Assembly: GCA_963682175.1 (NCBI GenBank)
Contig: OY821777.1
Span: forward strand, 18,620,001-18,684,000
Reading direction: 5' to 3'
From: Triglochin maritima
Taxonomy: Eukaryota; Streptophyta; Magnoliopsida; Alismatales; Juncaginaceae
Length of the DNA stretch: 64,000 nucleotides
Part shown: positions 34,148 through 47,680 of the stretch, piece by piece
Layout of the letters: each line of letters starts with the position of its first letter
Numbering within the stretch: position 1 is the stretch's first letter
The notes under the pieces: generated by a model
Database searches by the model: none
Told to the model about the DNA's origin: nothing
The model's input: the letters and a program-made list of their open reading frames with translations, nothing else
Translations under genes and position numbers: made by a program

Positions 34148-34560
34148 CACTAGATAAATGCAGAATTAAGAAAACTAATTGAAGGATTAAGAGATAAGAT
34201 AATTGCAAACCACAAAATTGTCGACACCGGAGTTGAGAGAGGTTTGGCACCATCCCTCGATGCTAGTCCTCCTCGCAAGCCTCCCTTACAGTTCCACTAA
34301 CCGATCTCCGTTCCGGGCCGAGATCAACGTCATTTACAACACCGAGCCTCGCGAACAATCCTCACCTCGTTCGTGTCTCCTCTCCCAACACGAGAGAGAG
34401 CTTCCTCTAAGCTTTACAACACTTGAGTGATTCTTGAATATGGAAATGGAATCACAATCTAGCTAACACTATATACTTGAGTACACTTGGATATTGATAT
34501 GGAATGAATATTAAAATAAATGGAGTGACAATTGTAGGATACTTTAGTAACATACAGCGT
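34148..34560. mobile_element. LTR-like remnant related to the solo LTR at 15282
   Basis: Shares phrases such as CGTTCCGGGCC(G/A)AGATCAA and CGCGAACAATCCTC, and the run of CTC-rich sequence, with 15430-15700. No terminus or target duplication was found. Confidence 0.45.
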
Positions 34561-34912
34561 GAATTTACAACTTAACTAAAAGCGGACAGAAATTATGGAT
34601 CAAAACTACATTACAAAAAAAAATCAGAAGTAACTAAAACTCCAGTTTCTAATTCATTCAAAAACATCAATGCACTTCAAAATTGAAATTGAAAACTGAT
34701 TTTCTAATTCATTAAATAAAAGTTGAAACTGATTTTCAGAACTAACAAAAACTGATGTTTCTAATTAACAAAAATAAGGACTATCTTATAATGTTATAAT
34801 GTTTTGTAGCTACAAAATTGAATCTAATTTTGTTACTTCTGTCATCTGACCAAAGATGGTTAATTTTTTTTGAATCTAATCTCAACTTTTCTTGAACTAA
34901 TGATGCCTAATA
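34561..34912. other. Intergenic, no feature recognised
   Basis: AT-rich. Repeated CTGATTTT(C/T) and TCTAATTCATT phrases suggest degraded short repeats. No coding region. Confidence 0.4.
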
Positions 34913-36642
34913 TGTTGGGATTTCACGAGGATTATAGAGGTAAGAAAAAACTTTTCTTTCGTCCTCTCTAATCATCAAAACAGACTGTCTATATTGCTAA
35001 CCTTAAACAAGTGATCAATCAAGCATTTTGCATACAAGATTAAAAGCCTAATCTACACTTATGCAAATACAACTAACTTGAGATTCAAGATTTAGATTTC
35101 ATACCTTTGCCTAGTGAAAATGAATTTCTCTAGGACTCTTAATGAAGAATCTTCACACTTTTGCCTCTAAGGTTCACCTTGAACCAAACAAAGACTAGTT
35201 CAAGATCTTTGTAGAGATCTACTAGTCTTCCCTTCATCAATCACTCTTGAATGTACATATGTGCACCAACAAAACTTGGGAGAGAAGAAAGGTGGTTGAA
35301 AACCTCTTGAACTTCTTCAAAACTTGTTATACAAGTTGCATTTCTCTTCTTCTTTTATAGGTGCAAGTTAGGGGAAACCCTAACCACAAGATGGGTTTAA
35401 TAAGTCCATGACCCATTAGTTGCATATTCCATTCCTAATTGATTGATTAAAGAGTTAAGCTTTTACAAATTCATGTCATGACAATGTCACATTCATTATC
35501 ATACTATGTGTCATAAATATTATGTTATGTAATATACATTTTATACTTCTCCAAATAATATTATGCACACATCTCATGAACTCATATTAAATGTTACAAC
35601 ATGTAACACTTTATTTCATCATCTTATTTGATGCATTTAATTTTATATTATATTAAATATAATACATCATATAAAATGTGTAAAATATTTCCCTTGTTTC
35701 TTGTTCAGTTGGTGTGACCTTTATCGAGGATTCGGATTGGATTGGTATGGCATAAAGCATTTTATTGCCACAAACTATAAGCGGTACTCTAGATGTACAT
35801 TATTGTCACTCAAGCAATACAGATGAATTGTAACCATTTTACAAAACACGATCTTGTAGCAATATTATAAATAACATTACTTGTGTCCATTCCTTGTCTC
35901 GTGATGTCATGAATAATATACAAAGTAGAGTTGCATTACTTTTGCATTATATTCGTTTCTTGGTCTTTCTTAAGTAATTTATAAATATATAGTTGGTATC
36001 ACTGCAACTATATTGCATGCATTTATAATTCTACTCTACCAAGGGGCCCAATGACATCATTACTCATTATAAATGAGAGACAATGATATTGTTGACCTAC
36101 AATCTTTTCCTGCATAATCCATATATAAAGAACTACTACTTTCATCATCACTTGTAATAAGCAACTTTTAATAGTAATTACGTTATACATTTCTCATGTG
36201 AAAATGCAGTCTCATATCTTAGAATTCGTAGACACAGTGAAAACATTAATGACACAAACACAATCCTATAAGGTTTTCACTTGTTAGGTGATGTTCAATG
36301 TATGAAACCTTTCATGAACCTTTCATACACTCGTGTTGTTAAATGATAATCTTTTATCAACATTTGTAAAACTACAATGTACTTTAATCAACATGACAAT
36401 CTTTTCAGGATATAATAGTGTTTCATGCTAATTACCAAGATTGTGGACACTTTAGAGTTTCATGTTTGTTATCATATAAAGTTCTACGGTTCAAGACCAA
36501 GGGCATCTTCCTGAACACTTCTATAAAACATCAAACTCATTGAACAAAAGATATATATATATATATACATATGCCTTCGATTCATAAACATAACATGTAA
36601 AAGATATCAACAAAAGATAACTCTTAGAACACAAAACTAACA
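34913..36642 (-). mobile_element. Possible solo LTR (copia-like), minus orientation
   Basis: Left end TGTTGGG (34913), right end CTAACA (36642), with flanking pentamers TAATA and TAATC. On the minus strand CCTATAAAAG at about 35356-35365 is a plausible TATA box. The boundaries are tentative because the inverted ends and target repeats match only partly. Confidence 0.35.
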
Positions 36643-37543
36643 TAATCTATAGTAAAACTTTATTCCTTGGGGAAAACGAATGTTATATGTATCGAGGGTT
36701 CCATTGGATATTGCAAAGAGTGGAACTGTTTATAGGATATTTTTTTCCATTGTTGTTGACTATCGATCTATGAATCAACAGTTTTGTTCCTATTGATTCT
36801 TGTTTATAGTAAAAATAAAAATGTACGCGTTATGAATCTGCATTTTTATTTGTGTTAGCTCACGGTACGCAACTATTTTGTGGGTTGAATTATGGCACAA
36901 TTTTTCCATGGTTTGCAAAATAACATATACCTCAACCTGAAATCCCACCATTTCTCCAATCATTCCCAATTTGAAGTACATTTTAAGCTGAAATCATTAT
37001 AAATACATCGAAATGTCCCAGCAAGACCCAAAAAAACATAATCAAAACCTACAAATAATCATGTTGTTTTATAAATTACAAACTTTATTTGGTTAATGTT
37101 GTTAATGTTGAAGTTACAAACTCTTTTTTTGACGGTAAATGTTGATAATGTTTTTGAATCTGTTTGAATGTTGTGCTCGATTGGTGAATGTTCTAGTGAA
37201 CAAATTTGTTTGAATGTTTTTTAAATATTTTCTGGTTAATGCAAACATTAAGTCATATTTTTGAACAATAGCTTATAGTCTAACTTTACATCCCTCTTAT
37301 TGTGTCCACTTCCACCGCATCTACTGCACTTGCGCGATTTCACCACAACTTCCCTTAGAGATGATAGATGTTTCCTCTTTAGCCTTCATACTTTTTTCTT
37401 CTTCGAACGACCAACTTGATTTTTCTCAACAGACACTTTCACTTGCATATTCTTTATGTCATCAGGAGCAGTTCATTCATCCTTGTTACCACAATGGTAA
37501 ATTATTTCTTAAGATGTCTCCCTCCACACCTCAGTGGTGTAAA
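36643..37543. other. Flank of the MULE pseudogene
   Basis: AT-rich with no supported gene up to about 37350. The last part may hold decayed 3' sequence of the MULE transposase. No terminal inverted repeat was recognised. Confidence 0.35.
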
Positions 37544-39814
37544 CTACAGAGAGTAGATATTAACCCCCCGGTCAAAAGCTACAGCAAGTGCATGAACACA
37601 AGGTATTCCAATAATTTGAAACATGTCGCAAGAACAAGATTTTGTCATCAAATTAACCTCACCATCCCCATCCCTATGTAACACATAAAATTCAAACTGA
37701 TTAAGGTTGTGGATTGTCAAGAACCTTGCTTTGTTACGTATTCCAAATAAAGCACACTCCATTAGAGGTGACAATTTGGCTGTGCTCGCCTCGACAGTAG
37801 CTCGTCGTTCACAAAACCATGTTTGAAGTGTGAACCCAATGTACTCCACAAAAGTCGTGACTTGCCATGTTCTTGCCTCCCTGGTTTTGTTGTTCAGGCT
37901 CAGCATAATTATTGGTCATTAAATTGTACTGATCCCCATGAAAGTAAGAACAAGTCCACTTTCGAAATCGATATCTTCAAGATATTCTGTTAGGCAAGGA
38001 TCAATTTCTTTTATCGTGTCAAAGTGTTTGTGGAAATCTGACTTTCGGAATGTGTATGCCGCACACAACATCTTTTCATGATAGTGGTTTGTCTTGAACT
38101 TTGTAACAACATTCATACAAATGTGGTGATAGCACGCACCATGATGGGCATATGTTAATACCGTCTCCAAAGCATGAATAATGCTGTCATGCATGTCTGA
38201 TACAAAAGCTAGGTTCTCGATGTCCCCAATGGCTTCCTTCAATTTATTCATGAAATAGGTCCAAGAGTTGTGATTCTCACTGTCCACCAGTGTAAACGCA
38301 ATAGGATACAAGTCGTCGTTTGCATCCAATGCAATAACACATAACATGTGCCCACCATATATAGTCTCCAAGAATGTGTCATCAACACATATCACATGGC
38401 GACACAATCTAAATCCCTTTCTTGAAACTCCAAGAGAGGTGAAGCAATATAGGAAGTGGTTATCTTCTGTGAGAAAATGAGTGATTGTGCCTGGATTGTT
38501 TTGCCCCAACATATACAGCTACACATGTAACTTTGAATAAGATTCCTCAGGCGTCCCCCTCACATACATAAGTTCCTTCTCTCTGCATCTGCATGACTTT
38601 CCGTAAATCATATTTATGTCGTATTGTTCCTTTATATCGCCTTTTATGTCTTTTGCCAAGTAGCTAGTATCGTCACTGGCATATTTGTTTTTGATAAGGT
38701 GGCTAACTACCCAAGTTGTTGCTTGTTGGTGGTCTTTCTGTTTGAGTTCAATGTGCAATTATGTACATTGTGGAAGACAGTAAGCTCAAACATGGGTGAG
38801 CGCACTTTTTTTTTGTCCCCTCAATCTCCGACCACAATTAGAATCCTTACAAGTGATATACGACATCCCTTTACCAGAGTTCTTTACCACAAACTCAAAA
38901 TTATTCAACATTGCAAAGAGAGCAGGTTTGGATTTCAATTCAACATTGCTTTCAAAAGTCTTATCAATGTGAAATTCTCCATATAATTTGTTGGTAGAGG
39001 ATGTATGACTGCGGCTAGAATCCAATATATCTTCTCTTGTTAACATTGGAGTACTCCATCTTCTGTGATCTTCTGATGAAATGAATTGAGAACTTCATCT
39101 TGTGTTATTTTCCGTTATACTTGGACAAGTGTTGCTTGTCCCAGGTGTTTGGTTCTTGGAATTCCAGGTTGTGGGTGTTTTTCCGTTAGGGGATGTGAGT
39201 GTAGGAGTGACAAATCTTCATTATTATCTCCTTTGGAATCTTCTTCCCAATTTCCATCTTCGTCACTTAAATTCACACCATGATCGTCATTGACATAGGA
39301 CTCATACTCATTCAATTGATGGGGGACATCAACTTCAGGAGAAACTATCTCACCTCTAGTAGCCATGGGATCTGTTTGGGGAACAAAAGTCCTAACCTCA
39401 CTACTAACTTCTTTGTTAAAGTTGGAATGTGGCAATGGTTCTAAATGTGCATTCTTCTTTACCAGAGTCACACATAAAGGGATCTTGTCCTGTAATATTT
39501 TAAAGACTAAGAAACGGACGTTGGAATCATCTATAATTTCAACATGTCTCTATGGCTGCACATGTGTTTTGTAAGCGGTCTGTAGTGTGAGCTCATACTT
39601 TAACTTATCAACATCAAACACCTTATGCAAAATTTCAAGCATTTGCAAGTACATTACACCATTTTCTATCATGATCCCTTTACTCTTTTCATCCTTTAAA
39701 AATCAATCTCTATCATCCATTTCTCGAACACCATTGTACGCAGTCAAGACGTTAACAAACGAACCTAATACGACAAAAAACAAAAAATGGTCAAAGCAGT
39801 GGAATTCAGAATAA
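37544..39814 (-). pseudogene. Mutator-like (MULE) transposase, broken
   Basis: Minus-strand pieces appear in the family order. 39814-39450 is a leader domain reading ELTLQTAYKTHVQP and IPLCVTLVKKN; about 39450-39115 is acidic; 39046-38786 is a MuDR-type DNA-binding region (LNNFEFVVKNSGKG, CKDSNCGRRLRG). Then 38758-38519 (GTPEESYSKLHV) and 38512-37919, the MULE transposase core with VDDTFLETIYGG, SENHNSWTYFMNKL, FVSDMHDSI and GACYHHICMNV. Last is 37906-37544, a SWIM zinc finger CSCDMFQIIGIPCVHALA. Stops and frame changes between pieces make it non-functional as it stands, although each piece is long and well preserved. Some gaps might be small introns, but the stop between core and SWIM at 37919 argues for decay. 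Confidence 0.85.
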
Positions 39815-41121
39815 TAATCATAACTCATCAGTTCTATCGAGTTTCTATGGAACTCATATTAAGTAACTCAATCGAGCACAATCTAGTTCAATTGAACTCT
39901 AATCAAGTATAACTATCGAGCATATACATCGACCCACACTATCGCATACCATCGAGTTGAATGAAACTCGATTTAACTCTAAAATAATTTTAACTATAGA
40001 GAAACCCCCATCGAGCCTATCTATTGCGTGTAACGCCCCCGATCTCGTGGGTACGCACACTGGGAAAGGAACACTAGTGTCACGATCAGAGACTTCTGTG
40101 ACGACCGAAGGAGTTACAATAGACAGACCAAAATAGACAACTCGACAACACATGGAGGAACATACATGGATAGACCAACATAATATAACAGAAACAACTG
40201 ATTATCCATATATATAAAGGATTTAATTACAGCACATTGAGTTGAGATGGAAATACAACAAGATAAAAGTGGAAGTAAAGATAATAGAAAGACTGGTCGA
40301 CGTGTCCCTCGTGTACAAAACCCTCCGAAGTTCGTCCAGTCCACCCCTGAAGGAACCTAAGTACTTGAGTCACAACATCAACAAATATGCGTGAATTTTA
40401 AAAAAGAAAACACAGTATGCCCCCGATCCAATCAGAGTTTTATAGAAGAATACATGCAGTCTAACTAAGACAAAAGCATCAGAATAAAAATAGAATAACA
40501 CAATATGCAACAGAAGCCTCAGACTCCTACAATCGTGCCAGTCAGGCGCACCCGACCCCAAATCGCAGAATAAACCTACATTGTGCCATCGCGAAATTGG
40601 GAACATCTAACCTGAGACAGAATGGTAGCGCGCATGCCCAGGACTTATCTTATGCCTCACCTCCACATAGAGGTCTTATGTGAATGGTCTCTGAAGCTAC
40701 AACACCCACTCGTGGCCCGTCGGCCCAGAAAACAGAACGTACCCAGAATTACTTATCAGATTAAATGAAATGCAAACTACTTAAGCATCTAAAATTTAAT
40801 ATAGCTACAGAGTCCAGAACGAGCTCAAGGAAAGATAAATGAATACCCTCCTCACAGACCCAACAAAATCAGAAATAGAACATCCCAATCAGGGATCAAA
40901 AAGCACTCACAAACAGCAAGCAATCATAACCGGAGCGGTAAATCGGTATAACAACTAATCGAGTCATCTACGGGTCACGATAAGGGTGTTATAAAGTCTG
41001 ACGTCCTAAGAAACATACATAACAACATCATAACACTTCACATCAGTAACACATAGACATGTAAGAAATAATAGGATGATGCATTACAGCAAGGTACATC
41101 ATAATCGAACTCCACAATAAT

Positions 41122-41590
41122 CGATAACATGCATCATCAATTTTAGGGTGTATATGCGATAGTAGTTGAAATCTCAGAACATGATCAGAGTTGATATGGG
41201 TATGAATTATATATTTATCAGTAGAATAACATGATGGGGCATGCATGAAATATCAGCAAACAATATAGATCTCGAAACTAGCATATATGCGTGCAAAAGG
41301 GATAACATGTTGCATTAGGATATGACACGAATAGCATATAACATGAAAGACTCTGATTACGTTCATGAGTGCATGCATGACTCCAGCATTAGGAAACACA
41401 CACACACACACCATATTATAAATCACCATGAACAAAGTAACATAACGTGCACCATCAATTTCACGACATGCATGTGATAGGACTAGAACCTCAGAACATG
41501 ATCAGACCTTATGTGGACATGATACGACATATATATCAGTGACACAACATGGCCAAAGATACATATGATATCAGGAAGCTATATTTATAT
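41122..41590. repeat. Diverged tandem repeat inside the solo LTR
   Basis: The series CATCATCAATTTTA, AACATGATCAGA, TATATATTTATCAGT and CATGATATCAG-like phrases at 41125-41275 recurs at 41450-41590, an offset of about 325 bp. Confidence 0.65.
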
Positions 41591-41599
41591 ATATACTGA

Positions 41600-43620
41600 A
41601 GGGAATGTGTTCTAAAAGTTTTACTTTTAAATGTCAATTATTATGAATTGAATGAGAAATCATTTTGTTCCTTGTTTATGTTATTCGTCTTTTAGAAGTG
41701 TTAAGGAAGAGGCTCTTGGTCCTTAACCGTAGAGCTCTAAAAGATATTGGTTTACATAAAACAAAAGATATTCGCAATCATGGTAATTAACATGGGACAT
41801 TAATTACCGAGTTAAGATTGTCGTGTTGGTCATAGATCATTGTAGCTCTACAAGTGAGTGACGACACGGGTATGCAAAAGAGGAAAATATTACTTTTGTA
41901 TACTGAATAGACCTAATAAGTAAAATATTATAGAAATGTGTTTCTGTGTCATTAATATTTTACTGTGTCTTCGGTCCTTTGATATGAGACTTATATCCGA
42001 TCACTTAAGAATTGCTTAATTAGACTAGTGTCTTAAGCTATCGATGAGTGTAGTGTAAAGGCATTAGTTGGTTAAGTATGACTTTCGTTGGAGAAGATAG
42101 TTAGTCAAAAGATTATCATTGTCCCTCTTAATTGAGTGATGATATTAGTGGGCCCCTTGATAAAGCAAAGTTATAATGTGCACAATGTGATTTGAGTTGA
42201 GTCACATATTTATAACTAGCTTAAAGAGATCAAGAAATAGATACTAATACAAAGATGACACAATACTACTTTGTGTGTTTCTTAATATAATGAGGCAAGG
42301 GACGGACACAAGTGGTGCACTCCATCACTAAATGGATCGGGTTTTGGTTCAAGTGGAATTAAGACATCTAACTAATTGGGAGCTATAAATGTGTAGCTAG
42401 ATACCGTATATAGCTTGTGATATTAAGCTCTTAATATCACTGCCAACTTAGTTTAGATCCTCCCATAGGTCACACCACAAAACTGGGAAACAAGAAATGG
42501 GGATTTTGAGTTCATAAGATGTGTCGGGTTTCATGAAGAAAATATGACACATGGGGTGAACAAGCAAAGTCAAAATTATGTTGTGATTAATAACATAATT
42601 AGAATCTAAATTAAATTCATATGTGATGTAAATATTATGGGGTGTAATGATTGATCATTGCATAGGATGATATGTTGCATAAGTTGTGAATTTACTACTA
42701 ATCCCGAAATGTCAAATTTTGTAGGGGTTAAACCGAAATTTGACAAGTCTGCAGAACAGTGCTCAAACGGTCGACCGGTTAGCATTACACGGTCGACCGA
42801 TCGGGCACGGTCGACCGGATATGTCTCGACTGATAACAGAGAATTTTCATCTGTTCGAACGGTCGACCGAATGTAATCGGTCAGTCGACCGAACATTGCG
42901 ATGGAATAGTTCCTGTTACGAATGGTCGACCGAGTTATTGAACGGTCGACCGAAACCTGGTTCGAGCGGTCGACCGAACCTCGAAACGGTCGACCGGTCT
43001 AGAGGGTTAATGCAGAATTAATTTAAGGATTAATTAGATCATGCATGGAATTGGTCCATAATTGATTTAATTCGTGGCTAAGATTATTTATTATTAAATA
43101 ATGGATGGTTAGATGGAAGTTTGCATGAAATCATGGGAAAGAGGTTGCACATGAATAGGTAATTTGGAGAGAACTTATAAATACAAGTTTATCTCATTAC
43201 CTCATTAATTCATTCATTATTTTTCTCATGCAAAATCTCTCTCCATAATCCTCCACGAAATTCCCTTAATTCTTAAGATTAGTTTTAGTTTTTCAGAGAG
43301 TTTCTTCTCAAGGGAACTAAAGAGGGGTTAGTAATTATATTCTAAACCCTATTGGAGATTGAGAGGCTAGCTCTTCTCTTTCCAATCTTGTTTAGAGTTT
43401 GGTAAAATCTCGGAGGCATCCGGCGCAGCAACAAGCATCCTCAACGTCTCTGAATCTTCAAGAAGTTTTAGAGAACTTCTAGGTATGAATTTCGGAGTCT
43501 CATGTTTGTTTTAATAAAAGTTTTAAAACTAGGTATTGAAACAAACCAATGCATGCATGAAATAAATCATAGAAAATTGCTATAGATCCTTATTACGCAT
43601 AAAATTCCAAAAATATATAT
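41600..43620 (+). mobile_element. LTR remnant nested in the solo LTR (ends approximate)
   Basis: Starts near TGAAGGGAATGTG (41600). TATA box ACTTATAAATACAAG (about 43173-43187, plus strand) is followed by a pyrimidine-rich leader. The sequence differs from the host LTR, which resumes near 43620 at TATATATGTG. A clean target duplication was not found, so the borders are uncertain. It has no coding domain. Confidence 0.5.
42768..43002. repeat. GGTCGACCG palindrome cluster in U3
   Basis: Eight full GGTCGACC(G) palindromes plus one AGTCGACCG variant in about 235 bp, at intervals of roughly 15-50 bp, about 170-400 bp upstream of the TATA box. Confidence 0.88.
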
Positions 43621-46355
43621 GTGTAATTAAACTTGAAATCCTACATATACATCCATAGACCGTAACATGCATGCAATGGGATTACTTATGGTAATAAAGC
43701 TTACAATGGGCAACATATAATATTGATGGATATATTAGCATTTCTACTTGAGAACATGACATTAATATCAGAGGATATACACGAAATCAGATCATGAATA
43801 TATAACTTTTACTGCTGGACCAGAAATGATTCAAACAGCAAACCATAGCAACCAACGACGCACATCATACTACCGACGACATCAATAAAATCACAGAAAA
43901 TACAAGACTCATAGATATGCATATGAATCCCTGACCCATCCAAACCACGTGCACAACGTACCCTTCCAAGATGGCCTGAGGTGGTAGAAGGTCAATAGAG
44001 ATCCGTCCAAGCAGCTCAGTCCAGCAACCGAGCAAGATGTGAACAAGATGGCGCGCATGGTGCACTAATCGCATGGTTAGCTCACCCTAGCGCACCCTGC
44101 TCAGACCAAGCTAGCCCATCCAGACCCCTCTCACCCTTAGCCTCCCGAGGGTCCATCCCCACCCCCTCCTGACCCCAGCCACCGTTTGGGAGGGCTGCAC
44201 CAGCCAGCCGCCCAAGACAAGGAGTCAAAAGGGTTGAAGATAAACTCTAGCCGGATGCACTAGGCACACCCAACCAGACCTGTGACCACTCCAAACCCAG
44301 CCCAGAAGGAACCCTCTTCACCCCTGCTCGGACCTCACCGAAACTCGCCAGAGCTTCGATGCCTCTGGCTGTCCCACAGCCAGCCCCATCTAGCGCATGC
44401 TCCATGCGCGCGCTAGAAGAAAACTCGGTTGATGATGCAGCCGATTGCACAAACCAGCAACATGGTGTCGGCCAGCCCTCCAGCCAACACCTCCTCCCAT
44501 AAAACTCTTCAAGGGTCAGGAGCATACCTGATCTGCAAGAAGAATGCCTGAGCTAAGTTGCAAGATCTCCCACCAAGCTTCTAGTCAAACCAAAAGTTGC
44601 GTTAAACGTTGCTTCAAGCCTTGCCAGATTTGAAGTTCACCGGAGCACCACCTGAGTGGTCTAAACGTCTAGCCCGAGAGTTGAAGAAGTGGAGAAGACT
44701 TGAGGAAGTTGAAGGGGTTTGACAAGGTCGGCTGGGGGAAGCCTTTTTGTTTCCAACAACTCCCTCCATTCAATGGCCTTCAAGTCACTTCAATCCTCCT
44801 CATTGCATTGCCAAAACAGCCACCATCAATTGCATGCAATAAAATGCAATCAACCACACTAATTCCCCCCTTTAATCCACGCCACTTCACCTGGCTCAGC
44901 CCAGCTCACGAGCCACCTCACCCACTCGCACCTAAGCTGAGTCGATCAAGCTAAAGAAATGTGTACTCGCCCGGTGAGTCACACCTGATCGATCGACAAG
45001 GAAACCAACCCGAATCAAGCATACAAACATACCACAAACACAATTAGGTAAAATAAGAACTAAATTATGCTTTCATAAGGAGAGTTGACTTATTATTAAT
45101 TAAGCAGGAGAGAGGGTCTTATTATTAATAAAGCTGGAGCACGGGTCTTACATTGCGTCTCCTCGAATACCATTTGGCATCGTCTTCAACCATTAGAAAT
45201 GGTCATTCGCCTTGCTCTATCGAGCTCTTTCGAGCTCCATCTAGCACAACTACCCCACAAAACGCATATTTAAACAAAACTTGAACAAACCAACAAAGCA
45301 CATCAAGACATTGATAGATCTATTCGAAAATCGAAAGAAAATGCAACAAAGTAACACTCACATCATTTTTTTTACAATTTTACTTATTCTCTTTGTTGAT
45401 CGGTTTCTCCTCCAAGAACACTAAAACAACTTGTGCATTCCGGTGGGGGTTCGTCGGAGTCCAAAAGGGGCGATCTCATCTCATATTGGCTATTGTGAGC
45501 TCAATCTGGTCTTCACTCCAAATTGAAAGATCTGAGCTCGATGCGCCTGAAAGAGAGAAAGAAAGAAATAGGGAGAAAGTGAAGGATTAGAAAGGAATGA
45601 TCTCACAGTTTATGCAGTGGTATTTTGGGAAGAAATAGAAAGATAAACATTTTTTTTCAGAGAATGTCAATGTGGAGACTTTTTTTCAATGTTAGACTAC
45701 TTTGAGAATAGAAAGTTAAATTTTCAACAAACTCGATCAAACTCTAAAATAATTTTAACTATAGAGAAACCCCATCAAGCCTATCTATTGTGTCTCCTCG
45801 AGTATCGTCTGGCATGGTCTTCAACCATTAGAAATGGTCATTCGCCTTGCTCTATCGAGCTCTTTTGAGCTCCATCTAGCACAACTACCCCACAAAACGC
45901 AGATTTAAACAAAACATGAACAAACCAACAAAGCACATCAAGACATTGACAGATCTATTCGAAAATCGAAAGAAAATGCAACAAAGTAACACTCACATCA
46001 TTTTCTTACAATTTCACTTACTCATTCTCTTTGTTGATCGGTTTCTCCTCCAAGAACACTAAAACAACTTGTGCATTCCAGTGGGGGTTCGTCGGAGTCT
46101 AAAGGGGGTGATCTCAACTCGATATTGGCTATTGTGAGCTCGCTCTGGTCTTCACTCTTAACTAAAAGATCTGAGCTCGATACGCCTGAAAGAATGAAAG
46201 AGTGAGAAAGTGAACGATCGAAAGAGAATGATCTCACAGTTTATGCAGTGGTATTTTGGGAAGAAAATAGAAAGATAAACATATTTTTCAAAAGATATAA
46301 ATGTGGTTTTTTTTTCAATTTTAGACTATTTTCTAAATAGAAAGTCAAATTTTTC

Positions 46356-47213
46356 ATGACAACGGTGGTGGTTTAACCGGATACAAGTACACAACTAAAA
46401 TAAGATATTACAATTTCGAATACTTTAACACGTCATCTGCACTATTATTAATGATTCTGGTGATTTGATATCATAATTAAATGTAACTCGTGCCCACCAG
46501 GCCACCCTTGATGTCAGTCTTGTGAATAGCCACCTGTAGGTTAGTCCTACTAACCTAACAACGAAAAGCTACACGATGATGAATGAAAGATACAACCACC
46601 ACAATTAACTACGAGCAAAATGAAGGCTCACTTCAAATTGTGATTATTAACAATGATTTGATGATTCAAACTAACAAGAAAATAAGAAAGAAAAGTCAAG
46701 ATTAAGATGTGACAACCGAAAGATTCCATTCGCTCCATAAACCTCCAACTTTTCCGATTAACATATGGAAGAAAAGGGTCATCAACATTAACTAATGGTT
46801 AATTCTTAATTTTCTTGCTTTTCTCTGATTTATATGAACAAGTTCAAACAATACCATTATAGCAATAGTACTTTTATAAAGTCTAGTAAAATCCTTTATA
46901 TAAATATTTCACTAATTCACAATGATTTCGTAGTAATTCATCCATTGTTGACTTGTTAAAATGTTTAAGTTGAAAATTGCTACGGTAAAAGACAACCATA
47001 TCATTGTAGCTCCCACTAATCTTACGTTTGCATCATGGAATTACGGTTTATGGATCATACAAACATACAGCCCCAAGTTTCCAATTAATATAGGATTGGG
47101 ATACAACTAAGTTGTTGAAATACACATCCCCGTGCCCGAATTTGGGTTCCACCGCACGTTACTATAGCCATGGAACTGAAAATTGGAGAACTTTATAAGA
47201 AGTTATATATATA
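46356..47213. other. Intergenic, no feature recognised
   Basis: AT-rich sequence without coding potential or repeat boundaries. Confidence 0.4.
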
Positions 47214-47631
47214 CAAGAATTCTCTAGTGAGCCTAGGACTCAATTTTTCTAAATTAAGTCTCCACAATATCCACCACTCATTTCAAATTGTAAGGTAGAT
47301 TAAGAAAAAAACGGTTATGCTAATGAATGGTGAGATTAACTGTAAATAAGATCCAATGGTGAGATTGTAGGGGCTTAAACTAAATTTGATGAGCCCTGAG
47401 CTCACTAGAGTTTGACTATATATATACACAAGAATTTTCTAGTGAGCCCAGAGTTTAATTTTTCTAAATTAAGCCCCTACAATATCTACCACTCATTTCA
47501 AATTGTAAGGTAGATTAAGAAAAAAATGGTTATACTAATGAATGACGAGATTAACTGTAAATAAGATCCAATGGTGAGATTGTAGGGGGGCTTAAACTAA
47601 ATTTGATGAGCCCTGGGCTCACTAGAGCTTG

Positions 47632-47634
<3 letters not shown>
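47214..47634. mobile_element. Two tandem MITE copies
   Basis: Unit 1 at about 47214-47416 and unit 2 at about 47429-47634 are about 90 percent alike. Each has imperfect terminal inverted repeats: TCTAGTGAGC at the start, GCTCACTAGA at the end, extending inward with loose similarity. Both sit in TATATA-rich flanks. Superfamily not assigned. Confidence 0.75.

Positions 47635-47676
<42 letters not shown>
47635..47676. repeat. (TA)n microsatellite
   Basis: About 21 TA units at the left border of the long-TIR element. A second (TA)n tract (about 55541-55565) sits at its right border. Confidence 0.95.

Positions 47677-47680
<4 letters not shown>

Larger units (their letters stand above)
40029..45152 (-). 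mobile_element. Ty3/gypsy-type solo LTR with nested LTR, TSD TTGCG
   Basis: Left end TGTAACGCCCCCGATC, right end GGGTCTTACA, with exact flanks TTGCG (40024-40028, 45153-45157). Read on the minus strand it starts TGTAAGACCCG and ends GGCGTTACA, typical of plant Ty3/gypsy LTRs. No gag or pol lies inside. After removing the nested sequence at about 41600-43620 it is about 3.1 kb. The unoccupied second copy of the host duplication confirms the insertion point. Confidence 0.85.
39965..46355. repeat. Tandem duplication of about 630 bp, first copy split by a solo LTR
   Basis: Copy 1 is 39965-40028 plus 45158-45729. Copy 2 is 45730 to about 46355. Both start AACTCGAT and share AATTTTAACTATAGAGAAAC, CATTAGAAATGGTCATTCGC and GTTGATCGGTTTCTCCTCC. 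Copy 2 reads straight through the point (CTATTGTGTCTCCTCG) where copy 1 is interrupted. No coding function assigned. It may be 5' sequence of the adjacent MULE. Confidence 0.88.
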
